From Rhodopseudomonas palustris (GTDB taxonomy: Bacteria; Pseudomonadota; Alphaproteobacteria; Rhizobiales; Xanthobacteraceae), in assembly GCF_003226555.1 (NCBI RefSeq), contig NZ_QKQS01000038.1:1-64000 (forward strand): a stretch of 64,000 nt of DNA. Direction: 5' to 3'. Positions 33,785 through 42,928 of the stretch are shown in pieces. Position 1 is the first letter of the stretch. Each line of letters opens with the position of its first letter. The translations under genes and the position numbers were made by a program. The notes under the pieces are model-generated. The model searched no databases. It was not told the origin of the DNA and saw only the letters and a list, made by a program, of their open reading frames with translations.

Positions 33785-34621
33785 ATGAATGTGCAGCACC
33801 TGCATTACTTCCTCGCCGTGATGCGTACCGGCTCGGTATCGCGCGCCGCCGGCGAGCTCGGCATCACCCAGCCGACGCTGTCGCAGGCGTTGAAAGGGCT
33901 GGAGCGCGAGTTCGGCGCACCGTTGTTCGCGCCCGACGGCCGCGGCATTCGCGCGCTGCCGAGCGCCAAGCAGCTCGAGACCAAGGTGCGCGCGGCGCTG
34001 CAGACGCTGGCCGAGGCCAAGCGCGAACTCGGCGGATCGGCGCCGGCGCGGCTGAAGCTCGGCGTGCTGCCGAGCCTCGCCGCCGGCTGGCTCCCTGGTC
34101 TGATCAGCGCCGGAGCCGGTGCGGTCGATATCGTCGAAGCGGCGAGCGGCGACCTGGAGCGACTCGTCCGCAACGGGGCGCTCGACTTCGCGCTGTCGAT
34201 CGCGCCCGAACGCAAGCTCCCGCACAGGGTGCTGATAAAGGAGCCGTTTCAGCTGTTCGTCGGCCCGGATCACCCATGGGCGGGACGGCGCAGCGTCGCC
34301 CTCGCCGAACTCGCCGGGCAACTGTTCATCCTGCGACAGGGCTGCGAGCGACTAGGCAACGGCAGGCGCCTGCTCGACGCCGCCGGGGTTCGGTTTCGCG
34401 TCGTGGCAAAAACCCATCAGGAGGCGACCGCGGCGATGCTGGTCGCAGCCAATGTCGGCTGCACTCTGGCACCGGCGAATTGGGGCGAAGGCACGCTGCG
34501 CGCACTCGACGTCACCGGCTTGACGCTGGAGCGAAACGTCGCGCTGCTGTGGAAGCTGGCGTCTGAAACCAAGGCAGCGACGGCATTTGCGGCCCGGCTC
34601 GCGCGCGCCCCCGGCCACTGA
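33785..34621 (+). CDS. LysR-family transcriptional regulator
   Basis: A 278-residue LysR protein. The winged helix-turn-helix is MNVQHLHYFLAVMRTGSVSR, then GELGITQPTLSQALKGLERE; the effector domain follows (about residues 85-278). It faces the crotonase gene and is likely its regulator, responding to a pathway intermediate. Family members of this short length and CynR/CbbR-like layout give no clue to the ligand. Confidence 0.9.
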   Translation: MNVQHLHYFLAVMRTGSVSRAAGELGITQPTLSQALKGLEREFGAPLFAPDGRGIRALPSAKQLETKVRAALQTLAEAKRELGGSAPARLKLGVLPSLAAGWLPGLISAGAGAVDIVEAASGDLERLVRNGALDFALSIAPERKLPHRVLIKEPFQLFVGPDHPWAGRRSVALAELAGQLFILRQGCERLGNGRRLLDAAGVRFRVVAKTHQEATAAMLVAANVGCTLAPANWGEGTLRALDVTGLTLERNVALLWKLASETKAATAFAARLARAPGH

Positions 34622-34717
34622 ACACACGCGCCGCGCCAGAGCCAAGACGACCGGCCGTGACGAACGGCGCGGGACCCGTTCGGATTCACACGCCCTCGTG
34701 ACTACTCTCCTTATGGT

Positions 34718-34736
34718 TGTATTACATGATGATACA
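34718..34736 (+). promoter_or_regulatory. Dyad in the avidin promoter region
   Basis: An imperfectly spaced dyad TGTAT-N9-ATACA lies 43 bp before the avidin start in an AT-rich stretch, unlike the flanking GC-rich DNA. It may be an operator or a promoter element. No regulator is known for it. Confidence 0.35.
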
Positions 34737-34778
34737 CCAAGATAGTGGTATTTCGAAACCTAGTCATAGGAGACGGCC

Positions 34779-35282
34779 ATGCGACTGATCGGCAAATTGG
34801 TCATCGGTTTGGTTGGAGGTGCATATCTGGCCCTGGCGACGACGATCCCAGCCGATGCCCAGACGATATGGACCTGGAAGAACCAGTACGGCTCGACGCT
34901 GGCGGTCAACTCGTTCGACACCAACACCGGCGCGCTATCTGGAACCTATACCAACAACGCGAAAAACAGCTGCGACGAAGGCAAGCCGCAGCCGATGACC
35001 GGCTGGCTGTCGTGGGGCACCGGCACCGCAATCAGCTTCGCGGTGAATTTCGCCGGCTGCGACTCGACCACGGTGTGGACCGGCCAGCTCACCACCAGCG
35101 CGGATTTCCAGGGATTGTGGCTGTTGTCGCTGGCCGAGCCGGTGGCTTGGAACGGCATCAGCGCCGGGGCGGACTTCTTCAAGTTCGCCAACGGCGATCA
35201 GACCAAGCTGATGAAATCCGCCGACGCAGCGAAAGCCGCGGGAACCGGCAGCGAGAAGCTCACCGGCACCAAGAAGAAATAG
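34779..35282 (+). CDS. Secreted avidin-family biotin-binding protein (bradavidin-like)
   Basis: A 167-residue precursor. Residues 1-27 are a signal peptide (cleavage after ADA). The mature protein is a streptavidin/avidin barrel close in wording to bradavidin of Bradyrhizobium. Biotin-pocket residues are visible: Asn35 and Ser39 (WKNQYGST), Tyr57 (SGTYTNN), Trp79, Trp100 (TVWTGQL), Trp114 (GLWLLS), Trp124 and Asp132 (AWNGISAGAD). Cys65 and Cys94 can form the disulphide known from rhizavidin and bradavidin. The tail ends GSEKLTGTKKK (157-167), like the C-terminal peptide of bradavidin that folds into a neighbouring biotin site. Bacterial avidins probably starve competitors of biotin. A good AGGAG site precedes the ATG; the gene stands alone. 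Confidence 0.93.
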   Translation: MRLIGKLVIGLVGGAYLALATTIPADAQTIWTWKNQYGSTLAVNSFDTNTGALSGTYTNNAKNSCDEGKPQPMTGWLSWGTGTAISFAVNFAGCDSTTVWTGQLTTSADFQGLWLLSLAEPVAWNGISAGADFFKFANGDQTKLMKSADAAKAAGTGSEKLTGTKKK

Positions 35283-35389
35283 CAATCGCGCGGCGCGCTG
35301 GAATCCGGCTTCGAGACAATCGGAGTCGGATCTCCAGATCCTCGATCCGGCAGATCCGGTGCGATGAAGGATTGAACGTTTCGCCGAGT

Positions 35390-35417
35390 GCGATGTGTCA
35401 GCCGCGATGTGTCAGCC
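35390..35417. repeat. 14-bp tandem duplication over the stop of the molybdenum-cofactor gene
   Basis: Two perfect copies of GCGATGTGTCAGCC (35390-35403 and 35404-35417) lie head to tail. The second copy holds the stop codon of the gene on the minus strand. It is likely a recent slip event in the 129-bp gap between the convergent avidin and cofactor genes. Confidence 0.8.
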
Positions 35418-37013
35418 CCGCCGCGCTTGGTCGAGCGCCTGCGGGGTGTCGATGTCGAGGAACGCCGCCTCGCCTTCGACCGGCACTTCGGCCACCGCTT
35501 CGCCGTGCTTGGCGATCAGATGCCGCGCGCCGACGTCGCCGCCGAGCGTCATCAGCTCGGCGAAAAACCGCCGCGACCACAGCACCGGATTGCCGCGTCG
35601 GCCTTCCGCGACCGGGACCACGATCAGCGCACCGCGATCGGGGTCGAACGCGGCGATCATCCGGTCGATCAAGGCGGCGTCGATCAGCGGCATGTCGCCG
35701 AGGCAGACGATCGCGCCATCGGCATCGTCGCCCAGCGCCGCGATGCCGGACTTCACGGACGAAGCAATGCCTTCGGCAAAGTCTGGATTGTGCACGAAGG
35801 TGAGATCGAGCCCATTCAGCGCCGCTTCGACCTCCTCTGCCTGATGGCCCGTGACGACGATGGTGCGCGCGGCCTGTGAAGCCAGCGCCTGCTCGGCAAC
35901 GATCCGCACCAGCGGCTTGCCGTTGAGATCGGCGAGCAGCTTGTTCGGCCCGCCCATTCGGGTGCCACGCCCGGCGGCGAGCACGATCGCCGCGACATTG
36001 CGGCCGCTCTCAGCGACCGGCACCCGCGGCTGCGGTCGCGTCACGATTTCCATCAACAGGCCGCCGACCCCCATCGCGGTGATGTCGGCGCGAGTGACGC
36101 TGAGCCCGGCGAGCAGCCGCATCAGCACCCAGTCGAAGCCGTTCTCGACCGGCGAGCGCGCACAGCCCGGTGCGCCGAGCAGCGGCACGCCCGACACCGA
36201 GCCGACCAGCAGCAAATTGCCGGGGTCGACCGGCATGCCGAAATGCGAAATCGTGCCGCCGACCGCGCCGATCGCTGCCGGGATGACGTCGCGGCGGTCG
36301 GCGATCGCCGAAGCACCGAACACGATCACCATCTCGGCGCCGAGCCCAAGTAGTTCCTTGATCGCGGCTGACAGCGCGTCCTCGTCGTGCGCGACGCGGC
36401 GCTCGGCGATGATTTCGGCGCCGGCCGGCGCCAACCGCTCGGCCGTGACGCGCAGCGTCTTGTCGATCACCTTCGGGGCGAGGCCGGGCAGCAGCGTCGA
36501 CACCACGCCGACGCGCTTGATCAGGTAAGGCGCGACCCGCAGCGCGCCGCCTTGCGCCGCCGCCACCGCGGCATCGCGCAGGCCGCCTTCGACACCGAAC
36601 GGGATCAGCTTGACGGTGGCGACCATCTCGCCTTCGACCACCGGCTTGTACGCCGGCAGCGTCGCGAGCGTAATCGCTTCATCGACTGCGTTGACGCGAT
36701 CGACCACGGTGCGATCGATGACCAATACGCCGGTCCGCGCCGCGAACAGATTGGCCCGGCCAGTGAACGCGCGATCGACTGTGATGCCATCGTCGGCGAC
36801 CGCGCCCGCGACATCCGCGGCCGCGACGTCCTCGGACACGTCGCCGGGTTCGAGCTGAACCACTACGATCTCGGCGATGCCGGCCTTCTCCAGCGCCGCG
36901 ACTTCGGCGGCGCCGATCGTCGTGCCCTTCTTCAGCAGCAATCCATTCTGCCGCAGCGAATGCACGGTGACGCCGCCGATCGCATCGGCCGGACGGCGCG
37001 GGCCGAACTTCAT
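35412..37013 (-). CDS. Molybdopterin-binding protein fused to MobA-like nucleotidyltransferase (MocA-type)
   Basis: A 533-residue fusion. Residues 1-330 are a MoeA/MogA-like molybdopterin-binding region (VHSLRQNGLLLKKGTTIGAA, with VGGTISHFGMPVDPGNLLLVG near its end). The C-terminal 190 residues are an NTP-transferase domain (AAIVLAAGRGTRMGGPNKLL, then VVTGHQAEEVE and CLGDMPLID) like molybdenum cofactor cytidylyltransferase MocA, which makes the cytosine-dinucleotide form of the cofactor for xanthine-oxidase-family enzymes. It is the last gene of the cox-like cluster and overlaps the xdhC gene by ATGA. The start is the ATG in that overlap; sequence before it is not family-like. Confidence 0.88.
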   Translation of the reverse strand: MKFGPRRPADAIGGVTVHSLRQNGLLLKKGTTIGAAEVAALEKAGIAEIVVVQLEPGDVSEDVAAADVAGAVADDGITVDRAFTGRANLFAARTGVLVIDRTVVDRVNAVDEAITLATLPAYKPVVEGEMVATVKLIPFGVEGGLRDAAVAAAQGGALRVAPYLIKRVGVVSTLLPGLAPKVIDKTLRVTAERLAPAGAEIIAERRVAHDEDALSAAIKELLGLGAEMVIVFGASAIADRRDVIPAAIGAVGGTISHFGMPVDPGNLLLVGSVSGVPLLGAPGCARSPVENGFDWVLMRLLAGLSVTRADITAMGVGGLLMEIVTRPQPRVPVAESGRNVAAIVLAAGRGTRMGGPNKLLADLNGKPLVRIVAEQALASQAARTIVVTGHQAEEVEAALNGLDLTFVHNPDFAEGIASSVKSGIAALGDDADGAIVCLGDMPLIDAALIDRMIAAFDPDRGALIVVPVAEGRRGNPVLWSRRFFAELMTLGGDVGARHLIAKHGEAVAEVPVEGEAAFLDIDTPQALDQARRG

Positions 37014-37711
37014 GCCGCGGCCGCCTTGGACGACGCTGGCAGCCGCAGCGCCGCGGTGATTTCCGCCATGATCGACACCGCGATCTCGGACGGCGACACC
37101 GCACCGATCGCCAGCCCGATCGGCGCGTGAATCCGCCCCAAATCGGCGTCGGATGCGCCCTGCTGTTTCAGCCGCTCCAGCCGCTTGGCATGGGTCTTCT
37201 TCGAGCCGAGCGCGCCGATGTAGAAACAGTCGCGCGCGAAGGCGTGCAGCAGCGCCGGATCGTCGATCTTCGGATCGTGCGTCAGCGCCACGAAGGCGGT
37301 GTAGTGATCGATGTTGAGAGGCGGCAGTGCGACGTCCGGCCACTCGGCGATCAACGGCACGTCGGGGAAGCGCTCCGGGCTGGCGAACGCGGTGCGCGGA
37401 TCGACCACGGTGACGTCGTAGCCGAGCGAGCGCGCCAGCGGTGCCAGCGCCTGGCTGATATGCACGGCGCCGACGATCACCAGCTTGGCGGTCGGCGCAT
37501 AGACGTTGAGAAACAGCTTTCCGCCATCCGCCTCGATGGTCGCGCTCTTGCCCATGCGAAGCTGCTTACCAAGCTCGGCGGCCAGCGGATCGGCGGCAAT
37601 GTCGGCGGCCTTCACCAGCCGCTGCGCGCCTGTCGCGGTGTCGGTGACCACGATCGCCGGACGCCGCGCGGCGCGCTCGGCGTTGAGTTGCTGCAGGATC
37701 TCGAACTTCAC
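37010..37711 (-). CDS. XdhC family protein, C-terminal (Rossmann) half
   Basis: A 233-residue protein matching the C-terminal half of XdhC/CoxF proteins, with the nucleotide-binding strand KLVIVGAVHISQALAPLARS and the conserved TAFVALTHDPKIDDPAL and CFYIGALGSKKTHAKRLERL. XdhC proteins bind, sulphurate and insert the molybdenum cofactor. The N-terminal half is encoded separately upstream (37891-38217), with a palindromic repeat between them. It starts with GTG after GGGGCGG and overlaps the MocA-type gene. Confidence 0.9.
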   Translation of the reverse strand: MKFEILQQLNAERAARRPAIVVTDTATGAQRLVKAADIAADPLAAELGKQLRMGKSATIEADGGKLFLNVYAPTAKLVIVGAVHISQALAPLARSLGYDVTVVDPRTAFASPERFPDVPLIAEWPDVALPPLNIDHYTAFVALTHDPKIDDPALLHAFARDCFYIGALGSKKTHAKRLERLKQQGASDADLGRIHAPIGLAIGAVSPSEIAVSIMAEITAALRLPASSKAAAA

Positions 37712-37783
37712 GATGACCGCCCCACTTGCCTAGATCCCGCCTCAGAGCCCAACCGAAGACAACGACCTTGGAATTGAAACTCC

Positions 37784-37866
37784 GTCATTGCGAGGAGCGA
37801 AGCGACGAAGCAATCCCGAGCTAGGTGCACTGGACTTCTGGATTGCTTCGCTCCGCTCGCAATGAC
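37784..37866. repeat. Intergenic palindromic repeat, 'cattgcgaggagcgaag' family, copy 1
   Basis: An 83-bp element bounded by GTCATTGCGAGGAGCGAAGC and its near-complement ...GCTCGCAATGAC, with inner arms CGAAGCAATCC and GGATTGCTTCG. A close copy is at 47439-47522. It lies between the two halves of xdhC. Confidence 0.8.
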
Positions 37867-37890
37867 GGAAAATTCCCAATTCCATGGCAA

Positions 37891-38217
37891 CTAATCGACC
37901 TTTTCGACGAACACCCGGATGGTGCCGCCGCAACTCAGCCCGACCTTCCAGGCGGCCTCGTCGGCGACGCCGAATTCGAGCAGTTTCGGCGTGCCGCTGT
38001 CGATCACGTCGAGCGCTTCGGTGACCACCGCGCCCTCGACGCAGCCGCCGGACACCGAGCCGAGAAAGGTGCCCTCGTCATTGATCACCAGGCTGGAGCC
38101 GGCGGGGCGCGGCGCCGACCCCCAGGTTTCGACCACGGTGGCGAGCGCAACGCCGCGGCCGGCTTTGCGCCAGTCCTCGGCGGCCCGCAGGATGTCTTCG
38201 TCGCGATCGAGCTGCAT
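37891..38217 (-). CDS. XdhC/CoxI family protein, N-terminal half
   Basis: A 108-residue protein carrying only the XdhC_CoxI N-terminal domain: GVALATVVETWGSAPRPAGS, then GSVSGGCVEGAVV and GLSCGGTIRVFVE, with conserved Cys residues. GAGGAGACG precedes its ATG. It probably partners with the separate C-terminal half to deliver sulphurated cofactor to the apo-enzyme. Confidence 0.88.
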   Translation of the reverse strand: MQLDRDEDILRAAEDWRKAGRGVALATVVETWGSAPRPAGSSLVINDEGTFLGSVSGGCVEGAVVTEALDVIDSGTPKLLEFGVADEAAWKVGLSCGGTIRVFVEKVD

Positions 38218-38255
38218 GGAGGCGTCTCCTCTTGCGTGGCTGTTGCGGGTGCCGG

Positions 38256-39473
38256 TCAGGCGACGGAACGGATCGTACTGAAATAGTGCGGCGGCGGTGC
38301 CGACGACAGCGCCGCGATCAGCGTGTGCATCGAGGTCAAATTATGCACCGGTCGGAATTCGTCAACGTGGGGTAGCATCATTTTGATACCCTGGGCGCGC
38401 GGCTCAAAGCCGTCGTAACGCAGCAGCGGGTTGAGCCAGATCAGCCGGCGGCAGGAGCGGTGCAGCCGGTCCATCTCGAACGCCAGCTTGGAATCGCTTT
38501 CGCGCTCCAGCCCGTCGGAGATCAGCAGCACGACCGCGCCCTGGCCGAGCACCCGCCGCGCCCACAGCTTGTTGAAGCTGTGCAGCGACGTCGCAATCCG
38601 CGTGCCGCCGGCCCAGTCCTCGACCGAGGAGGTGCAGCTCGCCAGCGCTTCGTCCGGATCCCGCTGGCGCAGCGCGCGGGTGACGTTGGTCAGCCTTGTG
38701 CCGAACAGGAAGGTCGAGACCCGTTTGCGATCGTCGGTGATGGCGTGGAGGAAGTGCAGGAACAGCCTCGTGTATTCGCTCATCGAGCCCGAGATATCGA
38801 GCAGCGCCACGATCGGCGCCGGCTTGTCGATCAGGCCGAGCCGCTTGATGTCGACGACCTCGCCGCCGGTGCGCAACGACGCGCGCAGCGTGCGGCGCAG
38901 GTCGAGCTTCAGGCCGCGGCGATCCGGCCTGACACGGCGGGTGCGCAGCTCGGCCTGCGGCAGCCGCATCCGCTCGATCGCGCGGGTGACTTCGGCGATC
39001 TCCGCCGCGCTCATCTGCGCGAAGTCCTTCTTCTGCAGGATCTCCTTGTCGGAGACGGCAAGACGCAGTTCCTGCTCCTCGGCCGACGGCATGTCGCGCG
39101 TTGCGGCGGGCGCCATCGCCTCCTGAACCCGGCGCGAAGCCGGCGGCGGCTTCTTCTTGGCGGCGTCCGGCAGCGGAATCGAATCCAGCATGTGCTGCCA
39201 GTCCTCGGCGGCCCGGAAGAACAGCGCGAACGCCTGGTCGAAGATCAACAGATGCTCGCGGCGCTTGACGAAGATCGCTTCCAGCGTGGCGTACAGATCG
39301 TCGCGATGGCCGATCTCGATCAGTTGCAGCGCATCCAGCGCATCGATCACCGCGCCCGGCCCGACCGGCAGCCCCGCCGCCCGCAGCGCCCGGGCAAACC
39401 CGACCACATTGTCCGCCATCTTGCCGGTCGGCGGATTGAGATGGTCGATCATCGCGGTCGGATTACGCTGCAT
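38256..39473 (-). CDS. coxE: VWA-domain protein CoxE
   Basis: A 405-residue soluble protein with a C-terminal von Willebrand A domain. The MIDAS metal site begins VALLDISGSMSEYTRLFLHF (D-x-S-x-S) and the domain continues through WAGGTRIATSLHSFNKLW. CoxE works with the AAA ATPase CoxD, encoded immediately upstream, to build the active Cu/Mo or Mo centre in carbon-monoxide-dehydrogenase-like enzymes. A palindromic repeat cluster lies between the two genes (39495-39733). An in-frame ATG seven codons downstream (MIDHLNPP) is an alternative start. Confidence 0.9.
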   Translation of the reverse strand: MQRNPTAMIDHLNPPTGKMADNVVGFARALRAAGLPVGPGAVIDALDALQLIEIGHRDDLYATLEAIFVKRREHLLIFDQAFALFFRAAEDWQHMLDSIPLPDAAKKKPPPASRRVQEAMAPAATRDMPSAEEQELRLAVSDKEILQKKDFAQMSAAEIAEVTRAIERMRLPQAELRTRRVRPDRRGLKLDLRRTLRASLRTGGEVVDIKRLGLIDKPAPIVALLDISGSMSEYTRLFLHFLHAITDDRKRVSTFLFGTRLTNVTRALRQRDPDEALASCTSSVEDWAGGTRIATSLHSFNKLWARRVLGQGAVVLLISDGLERESDSKLAFEMDRLHRSCRRLIWLNPLLRYDGFEPRAQGIKMMLPHVDEFRPVHNLTSMHTLIAALSSAPPPHYFSTIRSVA

Positions 39474-39494
39474 CTGACGACAACCTATTCCTCG

Positions 39495-39591
39495 GTCATT
39501 CCGGGGCGCGCGCAGCGCGAACCCGGAATCTCGACATCAGTGCCCGCTTCAGATTCCGGGTTCGCGAGCTCCGCTCGCGCCCCGGAATGAC
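39495..39591. repeat. Intergenic palindromic repeat, 'cattccggggcgcg' family, copy 2
   Basis: Bounded by GTCATTCCGGGGCGCGCG and CGCGCCCCGGAATGAC, with inner arms CCCGGAATCTC and GATTCCGGG. It lies between coxE and coxD. Confidence 0.8.
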
Positions 39592-39633
39592 GAACACCCA
39601 GTCAATACACGCCCTCGCCGGCCGCACGACCTG

Positions 39634-39733
39634 CTCCCTCTCCCGCTTGCGGGAGAGGGGTGGGGTGAGGGCGACGCGAGCACCGTGCCTGGGGCTCCCC
39701 CACCCCAGCCCTCCCCCGCAAGCGGGAGAGGGA
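39634..39733. repeat. Palindromic repeat, 'ctctcccgcttgcgggagag' family
   Basis: Opens with the hairpin CTCTCCCGC-TT-GCGGGAGAG and closes with CCTCCCCCGC-AA-GCGGGAGAGGG; between them GTGGGGTGAGGG pairs with CCCCCACCCC. A related element is at 79-130 and a fragment at 60530-60560. It is adjacent to copy 2 of the other family, so two elements share one coxD-coxE gap of about 325 bp. Confidence 0.75.
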
Positions 39734-39799
39734 GCGCGCTGCCGCTGTGGCGAAAGCCGAAGCAGGCAACAAACCAGAGAGCCCGACTAAAGAGGCCTA

Positions 39800-40708
39800 T
39801 TACTTCCCTTCGGTCGCATCCTTGACCAGTTTCTGCACGGTGTCGCCCTGCATCCGGGCGATGTCGTCCTGGTACTTGAGCAGCGCGCCGAGGGTGTCGC
39901 CGACGACTTCGGCGGTCAGCGCGCGGGCGTCGAGTTCGGTCAGCGCGGTCGCCCAATCGAGCGTTTCGGCGACGCCGGGCGATTTGTAGAAATCCTGCTC
40001 GCGCAGCGCCTGGACGAAGTTCACCACCTGCTGCGACAGCTTGGCCGAGATCCCCGGCACGCGCGACTTGACGATCGCCAGTTCGCGCTCGGCGTTCGGA
40101 TAGTCGACCCAGTGATAGAGACAGCGCCGCTTCAGCGCGTCATGGATCTCGCGGGTGCGGTTGGAAGTGACGATCACGATCGGCGGCGCCGGCGCCTTGA
40201 TGGTGCCGAACTCCGGAATGGTGACCTGAAAGTCGCTGAGCACTTCGAGCAAGTAAGCCTCGAACGCCTCGTCGGCGCGGTCGAGCTCGTCGATCAGCAG
40301 CACCGGCGCGCCAGCCGTGTCCGGCTCCAGCGCCTGTAGCAGCGGGCGCTTGATCAGGAAGCGCTCGGAGAAGATGTCGCTGGAGAGCTGGTCGCGGTCG
40401 GTGTCGCCGGCGGCTTCGGCGAGCCGGATCGCGATCATCTGTGCCGACGAATTCCACTCGTACACCGCGGAGGCGACGTCGAGTCCCTCGTAGCACTGCA
40501 GCCGGATCAGGCGGCGGCCGAGCGCAGCCGACAGCACCTTGGCGATTTCGGTCTTGCCGACGCCGGCCTCGCCCTCAAGAAACAGCGGCCGGCCCATCCG
40601 CAGCGCCAGAAACACCACCGTCGCCAGCGACCGCTCGGCGAGATAGCCGCGGCTCGTCAGCAGCTCAAGCGTGGCGTCGACGGAGGCGGGAGGCGCGGTT
40701 GCGGTCAT
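39800..40708 (-). CDS. coxD: MoxR-type AAA ATPase CoxD
   Basis: A 302-residue AAA+ protein of the MoxR group. It shows Walker [11 protein letters not shown] (in [18 protein letters not shown]), Walker [17 protein letters not shown], sensor 1 [20 protein letters not shown] with the arginine finger. In carboxydotrophs CoxD unfolds or remodels the apo-enzyme so that the active-site metal can be built. The start [11 protein letters not shown] was chosen because the preceding residues are not family-like. It ends just before a repeat cluster and follows coxM with a 19-bp gap. Confidence 0.92.
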   Translation of the reverse strand: MTATAPPASVDATLELLTSRGYLAERSLATVVFLALRMGRPLFLEGEAGVGKTEIAKVLSAALGRRLIRLQCYEGLDVASAVYEWNSSAQMIAIRLAEAAGDTDRDQLSSDIFSERFLIKRPLLQALEPDTAGAPVLLIDELDRADEAFEAYLLEVLSDFQVTIPEFGTIKAPAPPIVIVTSNRTREIHDALKRRCLYHWVDYPNAERELAIVKSRVPGISAKLSQQVVNFVQALREQDFYKSPGVAETLDWATALTELDARALTAEVVGDTLGALLKYQDDIARMQGDTVQKLVKDATEGK

Positions 40709-40727
40709 GACCGATCCGGTTGCAGGC

Positions 40728-41534
40728 TCACGCCTTGCCGTTGGCGGCGTCGACCGCACGCTTGGTGAGCACGCCGATCAGATGCGCGCGATACTCGGCG
40801 CTGCCGTGCAGATCGCTGTTCAGTCCGTCGGCGGAGACGTGCAGGCCGTCGAGCGCCTTGGAATTGAACCGCGCCTTCAGCGCCTCTTCGAACTGAGTGA
40901 CACGAAACACGCCATCGGCGCCTGCCCCCGTGACCGCGACGCGGACATCCGACGGCCGGCGGGCGACGAACACGCCGACCAGCGCGTAGCGCGACGCCTG
41001 GTTGCGGAACTTGATATAGGCGGCCTTCTTCGGCAGCGGAAACTGCACCTTGGTGATGATCTCGTCCGGCTCGAGCGCGGTCGCGTACATGCCCTGGAAG
41101 AACTCTTCGGCCTTCAGCTTGCGCTTGTTGGTGACCACGGTGGCGCCGAGGGCCAGCACCGCCGCCGGATAGTCCGCAGTCGGATCGTTGTTGGCGAGCG
41201 AGCCGCCGATCGTACCCTTGTGGCGCACCGCCGGATCGCCGATCAGCGACGCCAGTTCGGCCAGCGCCGGGATCGCCTCGCCGACGATCGCCGAGTTTGC
41301 GACTTCCGCATGTGTGGCGGTGGCGCCGATCACCAGCGAACGGCCCTTCATCTCGATGCCGCTCAGGCCTTCGATATGCGACAGGTCGACCAGATGCGGC
41401 GGCGCCGCCAGGCGCTGCTTCATCACCGGCAGCAGCGTGTGGCCGCCCGCGATCAGCTTGGCGTCCTCGTTCTTCAGCAGCAGATTGGCGGCCTGGCGAA
41501 CGGTCCCGGGGCGGTGATATTTGAATTCGTACAT
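40728..41534 (-). CDS. coxM: CO-dehydrogenase-like medium (FAD) subunit CoxM
   Basis: A 268-residue FAD-binding subunit of the xanthine oxidase family. It shows the AGGHTLLP and [20 protein letters not shown] flavin motifs, and the later [17 protein letters not shown] region. It takes electrons from the [2Fe-2S] small subunit and passes them to a quinone or other acceptor. Its ATG follows AGGGAAG. The large catalytic subunit normally encoded between coxS and coxM in this type of cluster is absent; only 75 bp separate the two genes. Confidence 0.93.
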   Translation of the reverse strand: MYEFKYHRPGTVRQAANLLLKNEDAKLIAGGHTLLPVMKQRLAAPPHLVDLSHIEGLSGIEMKGRSLVIGATATHAEVANSAIVGEAIPALAELASLIGDPAVRHKGTIGGSLANNDPTADYPAAVLALGATVVTNKRKLKAEEFFQGMYATALEPDEIITKVQFPLPKKAAYIKFRNQASRYALVGVFVARRPSDVRVAVTGAGADGVFRVTQFEEALKARFNSKALDGLHVSADGLNSDLHGSAEYRAHLIGVLTKRAVDAANGKA

Positions 41535-41609
41535 TGCGCTTCCCTGAGCTTCCTGCGTCTCGTTGGGCGTGCCGCGCGGCCTCGTTGAAGCGGGCCGGCG
41601 CAGTGCCGG

Positions 41610-42095
<486 letters not shown>

Positions 42096-42269
42096 CGGCC
42101 CTCTCTTCAATGCGCACCGCCGCGTTGCACGGCGATCATTCGTCTTTTAGTTGTGTTTCTTGAACCGATCTTACGGGGCAACCCCAGGATCGGCAACCGC
42201 GATCGGCTCTGGCCGTGCCGGAGCCGCGGCCGTGTAATGACATCCGCGTGATCGGACGCCGCGGCGCCG

Positions 42270-42734
42270 TCACGCCGCGCCGTTGCCGTTCTGCACGGCC
42301 TTCGAGAAATTGGCGAAGAACTCGTCTGCGAGTTTCTTGGCCGAGCCGTTGATCAGCCGCTGCCCGAGCTGCGCCAGCTTGCCGCCGATATGCGCCTCGA
42401 CATCGTAGGACAACAGCGTGCCACCATCCTTGTCGGACAGACCGACCGTGGCACCGCCCTTGGCGAAGCCGGCGACCCCCCCCTCGCCTTCACCGGTGAT
42501 CTTGTAGCCGTTCGGCGGATCGAGATCGGATAGCGTCACCTTGCCCTTGAAGCGGGCCGACACCGGGCCGACTTTCAACTTGGCCACCGCACGAAAACCG
42601 CTGTCGTCCTCGGTCTTTTCCAATTCCTCGCAACCCGGAATGCAGACCTTCAGCACTTCCGGATCATTGAGCTTGCTCCACACCAAATCTTTCGGCGCGT
42701 CCAGTTGGACTTCGCCGTTCATCGTCATGGCCAT
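42270..42734 (-). CDS. coxG: CoxG/SRPBCC family protein
   Basis: A 154-residue carbon-monoxide-dehydrogenase subunit G-like protein: MNGEVQLDAPKDLVWSKLND and the hydrophobic, Gly-rich GEGEGGVAGFAKGGATVGLS typical of CoxG. Members of this family help localise or mature form I/II CO dehydrogenase-like enzymes; CoxG of Oligotropha recruits the enzyme to the membrane. It is the first gene of the cluster on this strand, 174 bp before coxS. Confidence 0.9.
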   Translation of the reverse strand: MAMTMNGEVQLDAPKDLVWSKLNDPEVLKVCIPGCEELEKTEDDSGFRAVAKLKVGPVSARFKGKVTLSDLDPPNGYKITGEGEGGVAGFAKGGATVGLSDKDGGTLLSYDVEAHIGGKLAQLGQRLINGSAKKLADEFFANFSKAVQNGNGAA

Positions 42735-42928
42735 GGATATTTCCTCCCGGATCGGCGCACCGCCTCGGACAGCGGCATTGCGACTACTTAAGCATGCCGG
42801 ACGGCAAAGAAAAAGTATCTCAACACCGCGCCCAAGTGACCGGCGGCGATAACAGTTATGCGGGTGGTGAGATAGGTCCCGCCCGGCCGGAGCGCCAGCG
42901 TCAAGCCATCACGACGGCGAAATCGCGA

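Noticed and set aside
37014-37343. N-terminal extension of the molybdopterin-binding fusion by 110 codons
   Set aside because: It overlaps the xdhC C-terminal gene in another frame; the true start lies in the ATGA overlap.
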